From: a virus
IMG/VR virus record: IMGVR_UViG_3300017971_000361
Span: 1 to 50,222 of that record
DNA length: 50,222 nt
Reading direction: 5' to 3' (one strand)
Each line of letters opens with the position of its first letter. The stretch's first letter is position 1. Under the pieces are notes generated by a model, which made no database searches, was not told the origin of the DNA, and worked only from the letters and a program-made list of their open reading frames with translations. Shown piece by piece: positions 48,077 through 50,222 of this stretch. Position numbers and translations under genes: made by a program.

Positions 48077-48484
48077 CTAGTCGAACGCGATCGCCATGCT
48101 GAACAAACGATCCACCCACTGTCCGACTTTGATCGTCCCGGTCTGGGGGACGTTTTCGGCGTCGGTCCCGGGCGACTGGTCCACGACGGCTTCGTACGTG
48201 TCGTCGTCGGCGGGACTGACGATCGTGGACGTGTCGAAGTCGTGGTGGTAGTTTCCGGGCGCGTTCGTGGCGTCGGTTTCCGTCATTTGCTGCTGTCTGG
48301 TGGTCCAGCCGGCCGCCTTGAACGTGTTGTCCGCGAAGTCGAACCACTGCCCGTCGCTGTCGCGCCGGATTGACAGCAGTATGTCGGTCTTTCCGGTCAG
48401 GGGGACGTACGTCCCGGCCGATACGCCCATGATCTGGGCGTTGATCCGTTCCGTGTCCCCAGTCTGCACGCGTACGCTGGTCAT
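48077..48484 (-). CDS. Hypothetical beta-rich protein, 135 aa
   Basis: An acidic protein with an Ig-like or BppU-like strand pattern (YVPLTGKTDILLSIRRDSDG; WFDFADNTFKAAGWTTRQQQ; APGNYHHDFDTSTIVSPADD). Proteins of this type are structural or adhesin parts in other phages. Here it lies just upstream of the terminase genes, so the role is uncertain. ATGA overlap with the preceding gene. Confidence 0.6.
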   Translation of the reverse strand: MTSVRVQTGDTERINAQIMGVSAGTYVPLTGKTDILLSIRRDSDGQWFDFADNTFKAAGWTTRQQQMTETDATNAPGNYHHDFDTSTIVSPADDDTYEAVVDQSPGTDAENVPQTGTIKVGQWVDRLFSMAIAFD

Positions 48485-48978
48485 GACTGCACCTTTTCCC
48501 CGTTCAGCAGGATCAGTTCGTCGCCCAGGTCGGCCCCGAAGGGGTCGGGCACGGCTTCGGCCGACAGGAACTTGTATAGCACCGACAGATCCCCGTCTTT
48601 CATGCCCAGGCCCGGTTCAGGGGACATGGCGGAAAGCCTGGACCAGCCGTCGTACGGCTGCACCGTACCATCGCAGTCGTCGCCCAGACACGCCGAACCG
48701 AAGAAGCGGTGCCAGTTTCCGCACGTGTCGCACCTGCCCAGCGCCTGGTCGTTCGCCAGGGGGTGCTTTCCGTCTTCGATCTTCAGTTCCAGGGCTGCGG
48801 CCCCGGTCACGGGGTGGACGACCTGGTGGGGTTCACCGCCCCCGGGGCAGTACCCCCACACCACCCACACTTCCGTCCAGTGGGTCCCCAGGCAATAGTT
48901 GTCTTCGGTCTTCCAGGCCGCGATCTTCGCCAGGTCGATCGTGGTCGTTTCGAACGGCTGTGCCAGTCGTACAGGCAT
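48481..48978 (-). CDS. Hypothetical zinc-binding protein, 165 aa
   Basis: Four cysteines in LGRCDTCGNWHRFFGSACLG and CDG form a likely zinc ribbon in the middle of the protein, flanked by aromatic beta strands (THWTEVWVVWGYCPGGGEPH). AAGGGGGAA before ATG 48978 is a strong ribosome site. The gene overlaps the last 146 bases of the glycosyltransferase frame in another phase. Function is unknown. Confidence 0.65.
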   Translation of the reverse strand: MPVRLAQPFETTTIDLAKIAAWKTEDNYCLGTHWTEVWVVWGYCPGGGEPHQVVHPVTGAAALELKIEDGKHPLANDQALGRCDTCGNWHRFFGSACLGDDCDGTVQPYDGWSRLSAMSPEPGLGMKDGDLSVLYKFLSAEAVPDPFGADLGDELILLNGEKVQS

Positions 48979-50215
48979 GGTTTCCCCCTTGCAGGGCGCG
49001 TTCGTACACGCCCACAGTCTGCTTCGCTACTTCGTTCCAGTCAAACGCGCGGGCCCGCTTCAGACCCAGATCGCGCAATTCGTTTCGGATCCGTGCTTCT
49101 TCGCACATTGACAGCGCGGCCTGGATATCGGCCGCGCTGTCGGGCCGAATGATCAGGGCGTATTCATTGCCCTGGGCGTCGTTGACGATTTCCCCCAGGC
49201 CGTCCACTTCAGTCGCGATCAGCGGGGCGCCGCTGGCCATGGCTTCCAGCGCCACGATCCCGAAGGGTTCGTGCACCGACGGCATGATCACGACGTCGGC
49301 CGCCGCGTACAGGTCGAACAGCGCCTGGCCGGTCTGGAACCCGACCCACCGCAGCCGGTCGGGGTGGCGTTCGGTCAGTTCGCGGATCCGCTTCGTGACG
49401 TCCCAGGCGTCCACCTGGGCCTTCGTGTTCGCGTTGACTTCACCGCACAGGACCACCTGCCACCCGCCGGTGCCCCCGTATTCCACGGCGTCCAGCAACG
49501 GCCTGATCCCCTTCATGTCAGCGATCCGGCCGACGTACAGACAGACCGGGCGGCCGGTGGTCAGGTTGTGGTCGGTCTGCGCCCGGTACTTGTCGCCGGC
49601 GTCGGGGTTCCAGGTGTCCAGATCGATCCCGTTCGGGATCATGGTGATCGGCCGTTGGGTCATGAACGTACGGCGCACCAGGTCAACGTACGCGTTGGAG
49701 CACAGGATCAGTTCGTTCGGGTCGCAGATCAGGTTCCCTTCCTGCTGCCACAGGTACAGGGTGGGTTCGTTGGGCGTATCCACCTGGTCTGTTGGGCAGG
49801 TGCCAATGGTGGACAGGTGCGATATGCACAGGTGCATCGTTGACACCTGGGGCACCTGCAGCGCATGGCGGGCCAGCCGGGACACCTGGACGGATCCCCA
49901 TTCGTGGTTGTGGACGACGTCCCACCGGCGACCTTGCGCGATCAGGCGGGTCAGGGTCTTGACCATTTGCAGATCGTCGATCAGATACGACGACATGCCG
50001 GGCGACGGCGGCTTGAAGCACACGTGTTTGTTGCTCGGGTGCTTCGTGTACCCGTCGCAGTCGATCGTCCCTTCGCCGGGACCGGACGTCAGCAGATCGA
50101 CTTCCACGCCGTCCAGGGCGCCCATATGGCGGTACAGCTCGCCGACGTGGCGGCCCATGCCGCCCAGGATCCAGTTCGGGTCTTCCTTGCAGATCGCCAG
50201 CACGCGAAGTGTCAT
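48833..50215 (-). CDS. GT4-family glycosyltransferase, 460 aa
   Basis: A GT-B fold sugar transferase. The N-terminal Rossmann domain shows GGMGRHVGELYRHMGAL and VVHNHEWGSVQVSRLARHAL. The C-terminal donor domain shows CLYVGRIADMKGIRPLLDAV and the E-x7-E motif HEPFGIVALEAMASGAPLIA with DGLGEIV. These use NDP-sugars and are close to bacterial glycogen/sucrose-type synthases. In a phage the product could be a sugar on DNA, on the virion or on host surface glycans; it cannot be told from sequence. The last 48 residues after ALQGGNHA lie in a frame overlapped by the next gene and look like non-family sequence. GGTGGG before ATG 50215 is at the window edge. Confidence 0.82.
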   Translation of the reverse strand: MTLRVLAICKEDPNWILGGMGRHVGELYRHMGALDGVEVDLLTSGPGEGTIDCDGYTKHPSNKHVCFKPPSPGMSSYLIDDLQMVKTLTRLIAQGRRWDVVHNHEWGSVQVSRLARHALQVPQVSTMHLCISHLSTIGTCPTDQVDTPNEPTLYLWQQEGNLICDPNELILCSNAYVDLVRRTFMTQRPITMIPNGIDLDTWNPDAGDKYRAQTDHNLTTGRPVCLYVGRIADMKGIRPLLDAVEYGGTGGWQVVLCGEVNANTKAQVDAWDVTKRIRELTERHPDRLRWVGFQTGQALFDLYAAADVVIMPSVHEPFGIVALEAMASGAPLIATEVDGLGEIVNDAQGNEYALIIRPDSAADIQAALSMCEEARIRNELRDLGLKRARAFDWNEVAKQTVGVYERALQGGNHACTTGTAVRNDHDRPGEDRGLEDRRQLLPGDPLDGSVGGVGVLPRGR

Positions 50216-50222
50216 CCCACCA

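Noticed and set aside
1-50222. Genome-wide reassignment of TAG to a sense codon
   Set aside because: TAG is the plain terminal stop of the baseplate J, sheath and tube genes, and only one internal TAG was found, in a small gene.
1-50222. CRISPR arrays, tRNA or rRNA genes, insertion sequences
   Set aside because: I looked for regular spaced repeats, cloverleaf-like segments and transposase motifs and saw none. A tRNA scan would be the proper check.

Overview
This window is part of a tailed-phage genome with a contractile tail (myovirus morphology). The DNA is GC-rich, and every gene I can support lies on the minus strand. Genes are packed tightly, with many ATGA or GTGA stop/start overlaps. 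I see no integrase, repressor/cro pair, rRNA or tRNA. The host cannot be named from the sequence. A spanin-like membrane protein with a coiled coil beside an amidase hints at a Gram-negative host, but weakly.

In transcription order (high to low coordinates): a GT4 glycosyltransferase and two small proteins (50215-48077); small and large terminase (48064-46022); portal, Mu gpF-like minor head protein, a 1308-residue multidomain protein ending in an XkdF-like prohead protease, an acidic scaffold-like protein and the HK97-fold capsid (46009-36774). Next come two Lys-rich small proteins and head-tail connector/neck genes (36691-31898); sheath, tube, a tail assembly chaperone with a -1 frameshift extension, and tape measure (31877-25295); then LysM tube-like protein, gpD-like hub, gpV spike, gp25, baseplate J, gpI-like protein and a beta-helix tail spike (25291-15970). 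The lysis region holds an amidase, two membrane proteins and spanin candidates (15957-13338). A run of small, often Cys-rich proteins surrounds an SF2 helicase (13270-7040). The replication block follows: two related winged-helix proteins, a DnaB-type helicase, a CHC2/Toprim primase, an ECF-like sigma factor, and a family C DNA polymerase (6865-1).

Three things stand out. (1) The DNA polymerase alpha gene is interrupted just before its expected catalytic motif by an N-terminal intein sequence, and a zinc-finger ORF like those of homing endonucleases starts out of frame inside it. This suggests a fractured gene with a split intein, cut by the window edge. (2) The prohead-protease gene is a fusion of a methyltransferase-like domain, a minimal nucleotidyltransferase, two tandem LigD 3'-phosphoesterase-like domains and the protease. 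(3) A small conserved-looking phage protein is split by an in-frame amber codon. The longest gap without a gene is 6866-7039 (174 bases), which holds a candidate promoter, direct repeats and a 15-bp hairpin. No gap exceeds 300 bases.
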